A DNA stretch of 64,000 bases from Bacillus halotolerans (GTDB lineage: Bacteria; Bacillota; Bacilli; Bacillales; Bacillaceae): NCBI RefSeq assembly GCF_001517105.1, contig NZ_LPVF01000010.1, positions 434,001 to 498,000 of the forward strand, given 5' to 3'. Below, piece by piece: positions 45,046-55,552 of the stretch (position 1 is its first letter; each line of letters opens with the position of its first letter). Under the pieces are notes generated by a model. The model saw only the letters and a program-made list of their open reading frames with translations, searched no databases and was not told the origin of the DNA. The position numbers and the translations under genes are program-made.

Positions 45046-45828
45046 CTATTGATGAATATTCTTATTCATTTGTTTGATTGCTGCCTTTTCCAGTCTGGAC
45101 ACCTGTGCCTGGGAAATGCCGATTTCTTCAGCTACTTCCATTTGCGTTTTTCCTTGGAAGAACCGTTTTCTTAAAATCATTTTTTCCCTCTCGTTCAGTC
45201 TTCTCATGCCCTCTTTCAAAGCCAGCTCTTCAATCCATTGTGTATCTTTGTTGCGTTCATCACTGATTTGATCCATGACATAAATCGGATCTCCGCCGTC
45301 ATTGTAGATCGGTTCAAAAAGAGATACCGGATCTTGAATGGCGTCGAGTGCGAACACGATTTCTTCGTGCGGTACTTCAAGAACTTTGGCGATATCCTCT
45401 GCCGTCGGCTCCTTGCTTGTCTCACTGATTAACCGCTCTCTTACCTGAAGTGCCTTATATGCGATATCCCTGAGTGATCTCGAGACACGTATCGGGTTAT
45501 TATCGCGCAAATACCTGCGGATTTCTCCGATAATCATAGGTACAGCGTATGTTGAAAACTTAACATTGTGGCTTAGATCAAAATTATCAATGGATTTCAT
45601 TAGTCCGATACAGCCGACTTGAAATAAGTCATCAACATACTCCCCTCTGTTATTAAATCTTTGAATGACACTTAAGACAAGACGCAAGTTCCCGTTTACA
45701 AGCTTTTCTCTGGCTGAATCATCACCTTCGTCCTGCAATTGCCTAAACAGCTTTCTCATCTCTTCATTCTTGAGTACGGGTAATTTGGAGGTATCCACCC
45801 CGCAGATTTCGACTTTATTTCTCGACAC
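45046..45828 (-). CDS. sigG: Sporulation sigma factor sigma-G
   Basis: Late forespore sigma factor. The 260-residue protein of the sigma-70 family has region 2 with VDDLFQVGCIGLMKSIDNFDL (about 65–90), region 3, and a region 4 helix-turn-helix near the end (QMEVAEEIGISQAQVSRLEK). The start is GTG at 45828 behind GGAGGG. It is transcribed from its own sigma-F type promoter as well as by read-through from spoIIG. Confidence 0.97.
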   Translation of the reverse strand: MSRNKVEICGVDTSKLPVLKNEEMRKLFRQLQDEGDDSAREKLVNGNLRLVLSVIQRFNNRGEYVDDLFQVGCIGLMKSIDNFDLSHNVKFSTYAVPMIIGEIRRYLRDNNPIRVSRSLRDIAYKALQVRERLISETSKEPTAEDIAKVLEVPHEEIVFALDAIQDPVSLFEPIYNDGGDPIYVMDQISDERNKDTQWIEELALKEGMRRLNEREKMILRKRFFQGKTQMEVAEEIGISQAQVSRLEKAAIKQMNKNIHQ

Positions 45829-45863
45829 TTTTTTCCCTCCCTACAGGAGCTGCTGTACAACGT

Positions 45864-45893
45864 TAAGTATCTCCTCGGGTGGGAAAAATATGC
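45864..45893 (-). promoter_or_regulatory. Sigma-F/sigma-G type promoter of sigG
   Basis: GCATA (45893–45889), a 14-base spacer and GGAGATACTTA (45874–45864) match the forespore promoter pattern, 35 bases upstream of the sigG start. The GGAGATACT element is not used for translation here. Confidence 0.85.
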
Positions 45894-45967
45894 ACTGCAC
45901 TCAAACCGAAAAATAGTCATAATTGGGAAATCCTTGTAGAATCAAGGGATTAACCCGCAAAATTTTT

Positions 45968-46687
45968 TTACACCATTTTGTTGAATTCTTTTCGCAATCT
46001 CTTAATGATTCTTTTTTCCAGACGGGAAATATAGGATTGGGAAATCCCCATCATATCCGCAACATCCTTTTGGGTCTTTTCCTCTTCGCCGACGAGCCCA
46101 AAACGCAGTTCCATGATTTGTTTCTCCCTCTCATTTAACTGTTCGAGCGCTTTTTTCAGAAGCTTTTTATCCACGTTTGCTTCAATGTCCTTTGTGATGA
46201 TGTCGTCATCCGTGCCCAGCACATCAGAAAGCAGCAGCTCATTGCCGTCCCAATCAATATTAAGCGGTTCATCAAAAGAAACTTCTGAACGGATTTTGTT
46301 GTTTCTCCTTAAATACATCAGGATTTCATTCTCGATACAGCGAGAGGCATATGTAGCCAGCTTGATTTTCTTTTCCGGATTGAAGGTATTCACAGCTTTG
46401 ATTAATCCGATGGTGCCGATGCTGATTAAATCTTCAATATTAATTCCCGTGTTTTCAAATTTCCGTGCGATATAGACGACAAGCCGCAGGTTGCGTTCGA
46501 TCAAAATAGCGCGGGCCGCCTGGTCGCCGCTTGGGAGCTTCATTAATAGAACCTGCTCCTCGTCTTTTGATAATGGCGGCGGCAAAGCTTCACTCCCGCC
46601 TATGTAATACACTTCATCGCTTTTTAAGCCCAGTTTCATCAGCAGCTTATACCAGAGGTGCGTCAACCGCAATTTAAGTTTTTTCAT
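45968..46687 (-). CDS. sigE: Sporulation sigma factor pro-sigma-E
   Basis: Mother-cell sigma factor made as an inactive precursor. From ATG 46687 it has 239 residues. The N-terminal pro-region of about 27 residues ([20 protein letters not shown]...) is basic and amphipathic and is removed by SpoIIGA. Region 2 has [21 protein letters not shown] and region 4 has [21 protein letters not shown]. It follows spoIIGA, its processing protease, by 62 bases in the spoIIG operon. Confidence 0.97.
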   Translation of the reverse strand: MKKLKLRLTHLWYKLLMKLGLKSDEVYYIGGSEALPPPLSKDEEQVLLMKLPSGDQAARAILIERNLRLVVYIARKFENTGINIEDLISIGTIGLIKAVNTFNPEKKIKLATYASRCIENEILMYLRRNNKIRSEVSFDEPLNIDWDGNELLLSDVLGTDDDIITKDIEANVDKKLLKKALEQLNEREKQIMELRFGLVGEEEKTQKDVADMMGISQSYISRLEKRIIKRLRKEFNKMV

Positions 46688-46749
46688 CTTCCTCTCCCTT
46701 CTAAATGTCACGTCTTATGAGTATGATAAGTAACGGACATTTGCGAACA

Positions 46750-47679
46750 TTAGGATACGTGCTTAATGGCTTTTCCGGACAGCATTTTCGGATGAATAAT
46801 CGCGTCAAAATCTCCATCTGCCGACAGCTTTGACGTGCTGATGCCGATTAAGCATTTATCCGCGGAAATCATTTCATCTTTTGTCATAATCGTTACATGA
46901 TCCGGTTTGATACATAATAAAAATTGATGCTGCTGGCCTACTCCCCGATATGGGATCAGCCTCATTTTATCTAAAAAACGAAACGAATCATCAAGCTGTT
47001 CAATCGCTTCCATCGGGTCTGCATTTCGGATAATCATCGTTTCAGCCTCTCCGAAAATTGGTTCAAGCTTATCAATGTGAAGAATCATGACCGGCGTTTT
47101 TGTGAGCGGATCATACAGCTGGTTGCCGGAATCCACCAGGCCTCTTGCGTGCAGTGTTTGGCCGCCCAGGTCCGCCTGTACCCTGACTCGTTCCTCATAT
47201 TGAATGTTTTTTGTTTCAATATCTTCGATTCTTCCCTTGGAAAAAAACCATAATGCGGGAAAGCCAGCCACGATAAACATCCAGCTGATCGGGTCGCCAA
47301 ATCCGGTTTGATTGGTGATCATGACACCGTTTCTGACAATAGAGTTTGACTGCAGCAATGAATGTGCTCCGATGATTCCCCCTCCCATTAGAAAAGTAGC
47401 AAAATAAAAGGAAAACAAATTTTGAAAGAAATAGCGAAACCGCTTAAAACCGAATGTCACGAGCACAATGACAACCGAAAAAGCGAGCTTTCCGACCGGG
47501 TTCTCAACGATCGGCGAGAAAGGAGTAAACATCAAAAGGACAATACTGGAACCGATAAATGCGCCGCCTATCAATCTTCTTTTTTTCACATGGCGTTTTA
47601 AAATAAAAGCAGTCAGTAAAAGCAACAGTGCGTCAAAACAAAAGTTTAACAGCCAAATGACATCTAAATAGATTTTCAC
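46750..47679 (-). CDS. spoIIGA: Sporulation membrane aspartic protease SpoIIGA
   Basis: Processes pro-sigma-E at the septum after a signal from SpoIIR. The 309-residue protein starts at GTG 47679 behind GGGGTCAGG; five hydrophobic helices occupy about residues 5–150, and the cytoplasmic C-terminal protease domain carries the active-site motif LVDSGNQL near 182. First gene of the spoIIG operon. Confidence 0.95.
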   Translation of the reverse strand: MKIYLDVIWLLNFCFDALLLLLTAFILKRHVKKRRLIGGAFIGSSIVLLMFTPFSPIVENPVGKLAFSVVIVLVTFGFKRFRYFFQNLFSFYFATFLMGGGIIGAHSLLQSNSIVRNGVMITNQTGFGDPISWMFIVAGFPALWFFSKGRIEDIETKNIQYEERVRVQADLGGQTLHARGLVDSGNQLYDPLTKTPVMILHIDKLEPIFGEAETMIIRNADPMEAIEQLDDSFRFLDKMRLIPYRGVGQQHQFLLCIKPDHVTIMTKDEMISADKCLIGISTSKLSADGDFDAIIHPKMLSGKAIKHVS

Positions 47680-47729
47680 ACCTGACCCCTTTCTTTCTTG
47701 CATCACGCTGTTCCCCTTCTTGTTTCATA

Positions 47730-47763
47730 AGTATAAAGCAAGCTCTGTGGGAAAGTCTGTCAA
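47730..47763 (-). promoter_or_regulatory. spoIIG promoter with a 22-base spacer and Spo0A boxes
   Basis: TTGACA (47763–47758) and TATACT (47735–47730) are separated by 22 bases rather than 17, the known feature of the spoIIG promoter that makes sigma-A dependent on Spo0A~P. A TGTCGAG-like 0A box lies upstream at 47811–47817 on the plus strand. Confidence 0.9.
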
Positions 47764-47837
47764 TTAATGTTGAGAGGCCCATACAATTTTTCAGGGATAA
47801 CTGCTTAATTTGTCGAGGGAATAAATGAGAGGATATA

Positions 47838-47868
47838 GAAAAAAAGCTGCCAAGAGCGGCAGCTTTCT
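47838..47868 (-). terminator. Intrinsic terminator of bpr
   Basis: AAAGCTGCC and GGCAGCTTT pair over 9 bp around GCTCTT on the minus strand, followed by TTTTCTATATC, directly after the bpr stop codon. Confidence 0.9.
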
Positions 47869-47873
47869 TACAC

Positions 47874-50800
47874 TTACTTTTCAGTATTGATATAAAGTTT
47901 TCCATTCGCTGTTTTTGTAGTTTCATTGCCGTAATCGTCTCGAACGATAACCTCTACCTTAGCTCCGTTTGCTTTAATAGAAGATGTTGCTGTCCAGTAG
48001 CCTTCATATCGTCCCGGAGAAATTTCTCTTAACGGCAGCTCGGTAGCGTTTTGTACATTCGCTCTTGCATTTGTGAGCGGCAGGCGAATGACAAACGTTG
48101 CATCTGCGCCTTTCGCGCTTGAAAAAGCGATTTTGACCGATTCACCGGCTTTTAAGGTTTTGTCCTCACCAGGAATCAGTCCAGTAATGACTGGCTGGTC
48201 AAAATTCACATCAATGACAGCTTTTTTCGTCGTTTTGTTACCTGCTAAGTCAGTGGCTGTCACCTTTACTTCGTTGCTTCCGTTTTCCAAAAGGATACGG
48301 GCAGAGTAGGAACCGTCTGTGACCGTTGCTTTTTTGCCATTAACCTTTACTTCTTTCAAGTTGTCATCTGAAACAGTGCCTTTAACAGTCAGCGTTTCTT
48401 TATTGATTTTCTCGCCATTCTTTGGATTGTCAAGCGTCAGTTCAGGCTTGTCTTGATCAAGTGTGACCGTGACAGGACTTGAAGCATCTGTCGTTCCGGA
48501 GTCTGTTGATGCAGCCGCTGTCAGCTTGTTTTCCCCTTTGCTGAGTGAAACTCCTGCCTCGAACGTGCCATCTGCGGCAGTTTTCGTTTCTCCTGCTTCT
48601 TTATCACCATTATAAAGGGTTACAGTCGTCCCCGGAGATGCCTTTCCTTTTACCGTGACGTTCTCTTTATTGGTGTATGATTTATCTTCAGGAGAAGTAA
48701 TATCAGGTACGGCAGCTTCATAATCGACTAACGCGCGAATCATATAGTTGCCGTCTTCTTTATCTCCTTTTTGCCATGCTCCGTTAACATACTGCCAGTT
48801 GCGATCTGAGTACTGCCCGGTTTCATCCATTGCCAAGCCTGGTGAATATGGATCAGGTTTTGACTGGATATAGACAAGATAAAAGTCTTTATCAACCATA
48901 ATCCCCTTCGAGCTGAGATCGACTTTCGTCCATTCGCCATTACGAAGAGCTTCCGCGTTATATGGTCCCGCAATTTTTTTGCCGGGTGCTCCATCTTTCC
49001 CTGAAGCATCGTAAACCTCGACCTTAAACTCTGTGCCGCCAGGATCAGGGAACTCCGTATCCCAGAATCTGAATAGCCCTCCTGTCAGCATGCCTTTTTC
49101 CTTGCCGTCAGCAAGTGACATTTTAACCGCCCATCCGTTTCCGGCCGCGAAATAGGAATTTGCATTCTCCGCTGTTCCGTCATCATATCCGATCTCGCCC
49201 GGATATCCGACGAAAGGCTTCAGCACAGTTTCTTTTGTGATATCACCTTTTAAATCAACGGAAAATTCATCACTGTAATAGCCCGGTGCAGCCACTTTAA
49301 TGGTGTAAGAGCCCTCGTAGGCCTCAAGTGTATATTCTCCTTTGTCGTTTGTAGTTGCCGGTTCAACAGCGGCATCCTCGATAACATAGACGGAAGCGCC
49401 TTTTACCGGCTCTCCTGTTGTTTTATTGATGACAGTTCCTTTTAATGTGCCTTTCTTTATTTCTTCTAACGTAAAATTAGCTTGGGTTGTCTGATCTGCC
49501 TGCAAAGACACTTTTTGCGTTTTCGATTGATAGCCGTAAGCTTCTGCCATAAGCGTGTAGTCTCCTGCTTTATGCGTCAGCTTGTACTGTCCGGTTGATT
49601 GATCTGAATAGGTTGATTTTCCTGTTTCAACCACACTGACCTGTGCTCTGAGCGGCAATGCTTGCGGCTGCATATCAGCACGATGTTTTGTTTTGGCAGC
49701 TGTATTTGTTGACGGCTTAGCCTTTTTTGGATTAACCGCTTTTTTCTTTTGCTTTTCTGCCGGTTTTTGTACGCCCAGCTTATTCTTTTTGGCTGTTTTC
49801 CCGGAAGATTTGTCTGAAAGCTGAACATCATCAACGTACCAGCCCTCTTTTGCAATGCTTTCATCAGACTGAAGGTTAAACATCACTCGAATGTTTTGGC
49901 CTCTGTATGCGGATAAATTAATTTCTTCGCTGGTCCAGTTTGAAGTCTTTCCGTTATAGGCCCCTGCCTGCTCCCAATTCGTTTCGCCTTCCGGTAAAAC
50001 AAAAACGTAGCCATAATCAAAATCATTTTCCAGGTTGTGCCAACTTTTAAATTGAAGAAACAGGCTGCCTGAATCAGGCACGTCAATTGGAGGCATAGTG
50101 AGATTCATATTCGCACCATTGGCATAATTTCCAGTCAGGTTTGTCCCATATACTTTTTCTCCTGATGCAGCTGCATTAGGGCCTGATTCCGGAACTCCCC
50201 ACTCCCAGTTATTATTTGTTCCGCTCGTAAGCCAGCCACCTGGTTCTGTTTCAAAATCCTGCCTGTATCCAACAGTGATGCTAGGTTTCACGGATACATC
50301 ATATATGTCAGACTCGACAACATGGCCGCCAAAATCCTGAATGATCCACTTATAGCTTAATGCGGTCCCCTTTATATTTGGGATTTCCGCCTGGTACGTT
50401 CCTTTCAGATGATCTCCGCTGATTCGTTTAGCTTTGACCTCGTTCCATTCGCCTTGATCCAGCTTATAGGACAATTTCACGGATGTCACACTCACATTGT
50501 CTTCAGCTGTCAAGGTAAGCGGAAGGCTGGCACCTTCATAAGCTTCATTTACTTTCTCATGCTGAAAGCCAGGCTGCTCGTCATCTTCCCCATCGACAGA
50601 AACTTGCCCTTCAGCTTTTCCTAAACCGTCTGTAACCGCTGATACGGCATCAAAAGCGTTCACCAAACCATGACCGTATCCGTTATTCGGAGAGTCAGGG
50701 AATGTAGAATCCGTTAATGGCTCAGCCGTGCTTGTCAATATATCCTCCATCTCATCGACAGAAAGTGAGGCGTCTGCCTGCTTCAATAGCGCAGCAACAG

Positions 50801-52181
50801 CAGAAACATGCGGTCCTGCCATCGACGTGCCATCCCAACCGTCTTCATATGTCTGGCCGGGAACTGAAGACCGGATGTTTACGCCTGGAGCAGAAATTTC
50901 CGGCTTTGTTTCATCGTATGGCGACGGTCCCTGGAGTGAAAAATCGCCAAGCTTTTTGTTAATATCAGTCGCTCCGGTCGCAAACGCTTCCGGATAATTG
51001 GCAGGATTCGCAATAGAACCAGGTCCTCCCGGGTTAAAGAGGTCAGCATTTCCCGCAGAGAATTCCGGGAAAATGTCGGCCGCCCGCCACGCATTGACCA
51101 TATCTCTGTACCATTCATCAAGGCCGGAGCCCCCGCCCCAAGAATTATTGACGACATCCGGAGCCATTTCCGGATGAGGGTTGCCCTCTGCGTCCTTTGG
51201 AGCTAAAATCCATTCACCAGCCTCCAAAATGTCAGCGTCTGTCCCGCCATCTTCAGAAAACGCCTTAACAGCAATCCATTTTGCGCCAGGTGCGACACCA
51301 ATTTGATTCGTGCCATCAGGCTCAGAACCAACCATTGTACCTGTTACATGAGTACCGTGATCAAGATCATCATATGGACTTGACTCGTTCGCTACAGCAT
51401 CAAACCAGTTCATGTCATGTTCAGGCTCATTGGGGCTTTCCGGATGAAACCCGCGATATTTTTCTTTTAATGCAGGATGTTCCCATTCAACCCCGGTATC
51501 AATGGAGGCGACAACCGTACCCGTTCCGTCATAGCCAAGCTCCCAAGCCTTCGGTGCGTCTATTTGGTCTACATTCCATTCTACACCGTCAGTTGCTTTT
51601 ATCGCTTTTTCTGCTTTTTTCATATTGAATGGGGAAGCGGATGACTTAAAAAGCTGCCGTTTTTCATTCGGAAGCACTTTTTCTACTTCAGGGAACTGCG
51701 CCACTTTCTCCATGACTTCTTTTGAAGCATGTACAGCAATTCCGTTCACCACATAATAAGAATGAATTTGGTCTGCATTTCCTTTATCTTTCTGGGTGTT
51801 CAAGTATTTTAGGACATCTTGCTGGGATTCATCGGCTGTGACTTTTAAAGATGACACAACAGCAGAACGCTTTTGATATTCCGTTTTAGCAGCGGTCAGC
51901 TTTTTAGATTTCGCTTTTTTGACAGCTGATTTTGCTGCTTTTTGGGTATCAGCTTGATCTTTAAATTTGATCAGAAAGGTAGTTTTTTCTTCTTTTTTAA
52001 AGCTTTTCTTTAATGAGCTGGAAATCTTGTTTTGAATCGATTCAGAAGATTGAAGCTCCTGTTTTACAGAAGAAGCGGCGCCTTTGCTGCTTGCCCCGGC
52101 TGCACCCGGAAACAGCAGTGAACTGACGACAACTGTACTCAAAACAGAACTGATCAGTCTGTTTTTCGTTTGTTTCCTCAT
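47874..52181 (-). CDS. bpr: Bacillopeptidase F, secreted subtilisin-like protease
   Basis: Large extracellular serine protease, 1435 residues. Signal peptide about 1–30 (basic start, hydrophobic core, AGASS end); an I9-type propeptide about 60–175; subtilase domain with catalytic Asp228 (SIDTG), His275 (HGTHVTG) and Ser453 (GTSMAGPHV). After about residue 640 come a MAM/immune-inhibitor-A-like beta domain, a Lys/Ala-rich linker (about 795–850), two carboxypeptidase-regulatory-like beta modules, another beta domain near 1000–1150, and bacterial Ig-like repeats with KVTVKGKASPGTTVTLYNG-type units to the end. Ribosome site GGGGG. It lies between ftsZ and spoIIGA as in B. subtilis. Confidence 0.95.
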   Translation of the reverse strand: MRKQTKNRLISSVLSTVVVSSLLFPGAAGASSKGAASSVKQELQSSESIQNKISSSLKKSFKKEEKTTFLIKFKDQADTQKAAKSAVKKAKSKKLTAAKTEYQKRSAVVSSLKVTADESQQDVLKYLNTQKDKGNADQIHSYYVVNGIAVHASKEVMEKVAQFPEVEKVLPNEKRQLFKSSASPFNMKKAEKAIKATDGVEWNVDQIDAPKAWELGYDGTGTVVASIDTGVEWEHPALKEKYRGFHPESPNEPEHDMNWFDAVANESSPYDDLDHGTHVTGTMVGSEPDGTNQIGVAPGAKWIAVKAFSEDGGTDADILEAGEWILAPKDAEGNPHPEMAPDVVNNSWGGGSGLDEWYRDMVNAWRAADIFPEFSAGNADLFNPGGPGSIANPANYPEAFATGATDINKKLGDFSLQGPSPYDETKPEISAPGVNIRSSVPGQTYEDGWDGTSMAGPHVSAVAALLKQADASLSVDEMEDILTSTAEPLTDSTFPDSPNNGYGHGLVNAFDAVSAVTDGLGKAEGQVSVDGEDDEQPGFQHEKVNEAYEGASLPLTLTAEDNVSVTSVKLSYKLDQGEWNEVKAKRISGDHLKGTYQAEIPNIKGTALSYKWIIQDFGGHVVESDIYDVSVKPSITVGYRQDFETEPGGWLTSGTNNNWEWGVPESGPNAAASGEKVYGTNLTGNYANGANMNLTMPPIDVPDSGSLFLQFKSWHNLENDFDYGYVFVLPEGETNWEQAGAYNGKTSNWTSEEINLSAYRGQNIRVMFNLQSDESIAKEGWYVDDVQLSDKSSGKTAKKNKLGVQKPAEKQKKKAVNPKKAKPSTNTAAKTKHRADMQPQALPLRAQVSVVETGKSTYSDQSTGQYKLTHKAGDYTLMAEAYGYQSKTQKVSLQADQTTQANFTLEEIKKGTLKGTVINKTTGEPVKGASVYVIEDAAVEPATTNDKGEYTLEAYEGSYTIKVAAPGYYSDEFSVDLKGDITKETVLKPFVGYPGEIGYDDGTAENANSYFAAGNGWAVKMSLADGKEKGMLTGGLFRFWDTEFPDPGGTEFKVEVYDASGKDGAPGKKIAGPYNAEALRNGEWTKVDLSSKGIMVDKDFYLVYIQSKPDPYSPGLAMDETGQYSDRNWQYVNGAWQKGDKEDGNYMIRALVDYEAAVPDITSPEDKSYTNKENVTVKGKASPGTTVTLYNGDKEAGETKTAADGTFEAGVSLSKGENKLTAAASTDSGTTDASSPVTVTLDQDKPELTLDNPKNGEKINKETLTVKGTVSDDNLKEVKVNGKKATVTDGSYSARILLENGSNEVKVTATDLAGNKTTKKAVIDVNFDQPVITGLIPGEDKTLKAGESVKIAFSSAKGADATFVIRLPLTNARANVQNATELPLREISPGRYEGYWTATSSIKANGAKVEVIVRDDYGNETTKTANGKLYINTEK

Positions 52182-52450
52182 TTTTCATCCCCCTTTTTTA
52201 AACCACTTTGTAAAAAAATGTCGTCCCTCCTTTAACATTCAATTTGTTTGTCAAAGCTTCGCTGTACGTTAACTGTAGACAATCTCAATTACAGATATTG
52301 TCGTTTTCTGTCATCTTATTTCCATATAAATGAAAATGATGATATGGTCACGAAATATCAGTAGGTATAATAGGTTGGTTTGTTGTTATGTGTAGGAAGA
52401 CATAGTGCAAAAGGCATAAGAGATGAATGGAAATGGTTGAGGAAAAAATA
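52182..52450. other. Intergenic leader upstream of bpr
   Basis: No gene is seen in this 270-base AT-rich stretch. On the minus strand it should hold the bpr promoter; a TTGACA lies at about 52255–52250, but no -10 of matching quality stands at the right distance, so I cannot assign the start. A GGAGG near 52230 has no start codon in range. Confidence 0.5.
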
Positions 52451-52451
52451 A

Positions 52452-52485
52452 AAAAAGGACAAAATCGAAAACGATTTTGCCCTTT
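52452..52485 (-). terminator. Intrinsic terminator of ftsZ
   Basis: GGGCAAAATCG and CGATTTTGTCC pair around TTTT on the minus strand (one G·T pair), then TTTTTTTATTTTTT follows, right after the ftsZ stop codon. Confidence 0.92.
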
Positions 52486-52488
52486 CAA

Positions 52489-53637
52489 TTAGCCGCGTTT
52501 ATTGCGGTTTCTTAAGAATGTCGGAATATCAAGCGTATCGTCAGCCGGCTGTGAGGTTTGACGGCTGACTGTGTTTTGATGCTGCTGTTCCTCTCGTTTC
52601 GGCTCACGTTTTGGAGCACTCTGATTATGTGATTTGATGTTCTGGTTTAATGATGGACGCTGGGGTTTCGTAACATCTTTCTCCTGTTCGATAAAACCAG
52701 TGGCAATCACAGTAACCACAATCTCGTCTTTAAGATTTTCGTTAATAACAGAACCGAAAATCATGTTTACATCCTGATCAGATGCAGAAGCGACAATGTC
52801 TGCTGCTTCTTGAACTTCATAAAGGCTCAGATTTGTTCCGCCAGTAATGTTCATTAAGACGCCTTGCGCGCCATCAATTGCTGCTTCAAGAAGCGGACTG
52901 GAAATGGCTTTTTTCGCAGCTTCTGCAGCACGGTTTTCTCCAGTCGCAATACCAATACCCATTAAAGCAGATCCTTTGTTTGACATGATCGTTTTCACAT
53001 CAGCAAAGTCTAGGTTAATGAGACCAGGAGTAGCGATCAGGTCAGAAATACCTTGAACCCCCTGACGGAGTACGTTATCAGCTTCACGGAATGCTTCAAG
53101 CATCGGCGTGTTTTTATCAACAATTTCAAGAATACGGTCGTTCGGGATCACAATCAGCGTGTCCACCGCTTCTTTCATTGCAGAAATTCCGCCCGCCGCC
53201 TGCAGCTGTCTTTTGCGACCTTCGAACGTAAACGGTCTTGTAACGACTCCGACTGTTAATGCTCCTAAATCTTTTGCGATTTGCGCAATAACCGGTGCGG
53301 CACCTGTTCCTGTTCCGCCTCCCATACCAGCTGTTACGAATACCATGTCAGCGCCTTTTAGCGCTTCTTCAATCTGCTCCTTGCTTTCCTCTGCGGCTTT
53401 TTTTCCGACTTCCGGATTTGCACCTGCTCCCAATCCTCTAGTCAGCTTTGCGCCGATTTGCATTTTCACTTCTGCTTTTGACAGGTTAAGAGCTTGAGCG
53501 TCCGTATTTACCGCGATGTACTCTACTCCTTGCACTTCATTCTCAATCATTCGGTTGACCGCGTTGTTACCGCCGCCTCCTACTCCGATTACTTTAATTG
53601 ATGCTAAGCCGTCTATGTTTGTTTCGAACTCCAACAT
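52489..53637 (-). CDS. ftsZ: Cell division GTPase FtsZ
   Basis: Tubulin-like GTPase that forms the Z ring. The 382-residue protein has the tubulin signature [10 protein letters not shown] near residue 104, the T7 loop [11 protein letters not shown] near 207, a Gln/Lys-rich variable linker after about 315, and the conserved C-terminal peptide [15 protein letters not shown] that binds FtsA, SepF and other partners. It follows ftsA by 35 bases. Confidence 0.98.
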   Translation of the reverse strand: MLEFETNIDGLASIKVIGVGGGGNNAVNRMIENEVQGVEYIAVNTDAQALNLSKAEVKMQIGAKLTRGLGAGANPEVGKKAAEESKEQIEEALKGADMVFVTAGMGGGTGTGAAPVIAQIAKDLGALTVGVVTRPFTFEGRKRQLQAAGGISAMKEAVDTLIVIPNDRILEIVDKNTPMLEAFREADNVLRQGVQGISDLIATPGLINLDFADVKTIMSNKGSALMGIGIATGENRAAEAAKKAISSPLLEAAIDGAQGVLMNITGGTNLSLYEVQEAADIVASASDQDVNMIFGSVINENLKDEIVVTVIATGFIEQEKDVTKPQRPSLNQNIKSHNQSAPKREPKREEQQHQNTVSRQTSQPADDTLDIPTFLRNRNKRG

Positions 53638-53672
53638 GCTAAATCCTCCTAATCTGCCGAATGACTATCTAT

Positions 53673-54995
53673 CTATTCCCAAAACATGCTTAATAGTTTT
53701 TTCATTTTGCTCTGTTTGTTATGTTCGGCTTGTGTTTTTTGTTTTCCTTTTGGCCGTTGCTGCATCTCATTTTGGTGATGATGCTGCTCTTGTTCCTCTG
53801 CTGATGAGACGGCGATTTCCTGTATCGCTTCTTCAGGCATCTTGAAGCCAATTTTTCTGCCTTGAATTCTTGCATTCCGGCAGGCGAATTGAATCATGCC
53901 AACTGCCGTCATATACTGAGGATCTCTTACACCGATATAATTCGGGCTCGCCACTCTGACATTGTTTTGCAGCACATCCTGCGCTAGTGACATGATACCA
54001 GGCATTGCTGCTTGCCCCCCTGTCAGCACGAAGCCTCCCGGCAGATCGCTAATTCCCATATTGCGAAGTTCTTCTGAAGCAATCTCAAGAATTTCTTCGA
54101 CTCTTGCTTCTATGATATTCGCTGCTTCCTGCTGTGTAAATGTTTGTTTCTGATTGGTGCCTATAACGGTTACCTCAAATACTTCATCTTCTGAAGCCTC
54201 GTTATAGTAGGCATGTCCAAATTGTTTTTTCACACGTTCCGCTTCTTCTGTGGACGTTCTCAATCCGATGGAGATATCTTTGGTGATATTTTCGCCTCCG
54301 AGAGGAATGACACGGGTAGAAGTCAGGTGTCCGTTCTGGAACACGGCAATGGTGGTTGACCCTCCGCCTATATCAATGAGAGCCACACCGAGATTTTTCT
54401 CATCCTTTGACAAAGCAGCAGAACCGGCTGCCAGAGGCTGTAGACAAATATCAGTTATTTCAACACCGGCTCTTTCAACGCAGCGAAGCAAGTTATGTAA
54501 TATTGTTTTTGAACCGGTGATCAGTGTACCCTCTACTTCTAAACGCACACCAAGCATTTTTTTCGGGTCGGTAATTTCATCTCTTCCATCTACGATAAAT
54601 TGTTTAGGAATGACGTCGACTATCAGCTGTTCATGCGGTATTGAAACAACCTGAGCCGCTTCCATGACGCGGCGGACATCTTCTACTTGAATTTCTTTAT
54701 TTTCACTGGAAACTGCTACAACACCGTTTGTATCTTGAATATTGATATAATTTCCATTAACGCCGACAATAGCTTTTCTAAGCGGAAAACCTACCATTCT
54801 TTCAGCTTGGTCAAACGCTTTTCTTATAGAATGAACGGTCTCATCTATATCAACGATTGAGCCTTTTTTCAACCCTTCAGACGGTACATTTCCCACACCG
54901 ATAATATTTAGGGAATCATCTGTCATTTCTCCGACGATCACTTTTGTATTGGACGTACCGATGTCAAGACTGACGTAAAGTTCATTGTTGTTCAT
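53673..54995 (-). CDS. ftsA: Cell division protein FtsA
   Basis: Actin-fold ATPase that tethers FtsZ to the membrane. From ATG 54995 the protein has 440 residues: nucleotide-binding SLDIGTSNTKV near residue 10, the SHS2/1C insert around 85–165, LIDIGGGSTTIAVF near 205, GGFVLTGGQAAMPG near 333, and a C-terminal amphipathic membrane helix (KMKKLLSMFWE). GGAGG lies 8 bases upstream. Confidence 0.97.
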   Translation of the reverse strand: MNNNELYVSLDIGTSNTKVIVGEMTDDSLNIIGVGNVPSEGLKKGSIVDIDETVHSIRKAFDQAERMVGFPLRKAIVGVNGNYINIQDTNGVVAVSSENKEIQVEDVRRVMEAAQVVSIPHEQLIVDVIPKQFIVDGRDEITDPKKMLGVRLEVEGTLITGSKTILHNLLRCVERAGVEITDICLQPLAAGSAALSKDEKNLGVALIDIGGGSTTIAVFQNGHLTSTRVIPLGGENITKDISIGLRTSTEEAERVKKQFGHAYYNEASEDEVFEVTVIGTNQKQTFTQQEAANIIEARVEEILEIASEELRNMGISDLPGGFVLTGGQAAMPGIMSLAQDVLQNNVRVASPNYIGVRDPQYMTAVGMIQFACRNARIQGRKIGFKMPEEAIQEIAVSSAEEQEQHHHQNEMQQRPKGKQKTQAEHNKQSKMKKLLSMFWE

Positions 54996-55139
54996 TCTAT
55001 GGCACCTCCTCACATTTCGATCATTTCTATTCTATTATTTGCGGAACAACAATACAATGAATGTGGCTTTACAAGTGTGTAACAAAAAATAACAACGGAA
55101 TATTCCTTATGTGCTTTTCACATTTTATGTTTATTGAAA

Positions 55140-55168
55140 ATATTCGTTATATCCTATGTATATCCTCT
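55140..55168 (-). promoter_or_regulatory. Sigma-H promoter of ftsAZ
   Basis: AGAGGATAT (55168–55160), an 11-base spacer and AACGAATAT (55148–55140) fit the sigma-H consensus RNAGGAWWW-N11-RNNGAATWW exactly. This matches the known stationary-phase promoter that raises FtsA and FtsZ for polar division in sporulation. The rest of the 174-base gap holds no gene. Confidence 0.88.
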
Positions 55169-55169
55169 T

Positions 55170-55535
55170 TTATATCACATTTTTTTTATTTTTTTTAGAA
55201 AGAGTCCACTTTGTTAGTAGATTTCTCCTTATAACGGCTATATTCTGAAATAACCTGACTCCAAATGCGAATATACCTGCTAAATACAAGTCTACACCAA
55301 GATGGACTCCCAGAAAAGCTAAACTTATTGCCAATATAATATTAAAAAAGAAACCGGAAACAAATACCATTTCATCATATGTACCTTGTAAATGCGCCCT
55401 GATTCCGCCGATTAAAGTATCAAGTGCAGCAAGCACCGCAAGTGATAAATAATTTGAGTATTCACTCGGTATCGTTAAGTTTGTCATCAATCCGATCGTT
55501 ATTCCGAGCACGAGTCCAAGCACGGGCAGCCACAT
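55170..55535 (-). CDS. sbp: Small basic membrane protein Sbp
   Basis: 121-residue DUF1290 protein with about four hydrophobic helices and a basic C-terminal tail (KWTLSKKNKKNVI). The segment LAALDTLIGGIRAHLQ near residue 40 is conserved. Its role is unknown; it is fixed between ylxX and ftsA in Bacillus. Confidence 0.92.
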   Translation of the reverse strand: MWLPVLGLVLGITIGLMTNLTIPSEYSNYLSLAVLAALDTLIGGIRAHLQGTYDEMVFVSGFFFNIILAISLAFLGVHLGVDLYLAGIFAFGVRLFQNIAVIRRNLLTKWTLSKKNKKNVI

Positions 55536-55552
55536 GACAATTCTCCTCCCTT

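Noticed and set aside
48000..49700. Repeated beta-domain modules in the 3' half of bpr as a possible recombined or mobile segment
   Set aside because: The length and domain order match bacillopeptidase F; no direct DNA repeats, inverted ends or target duplications were seen.
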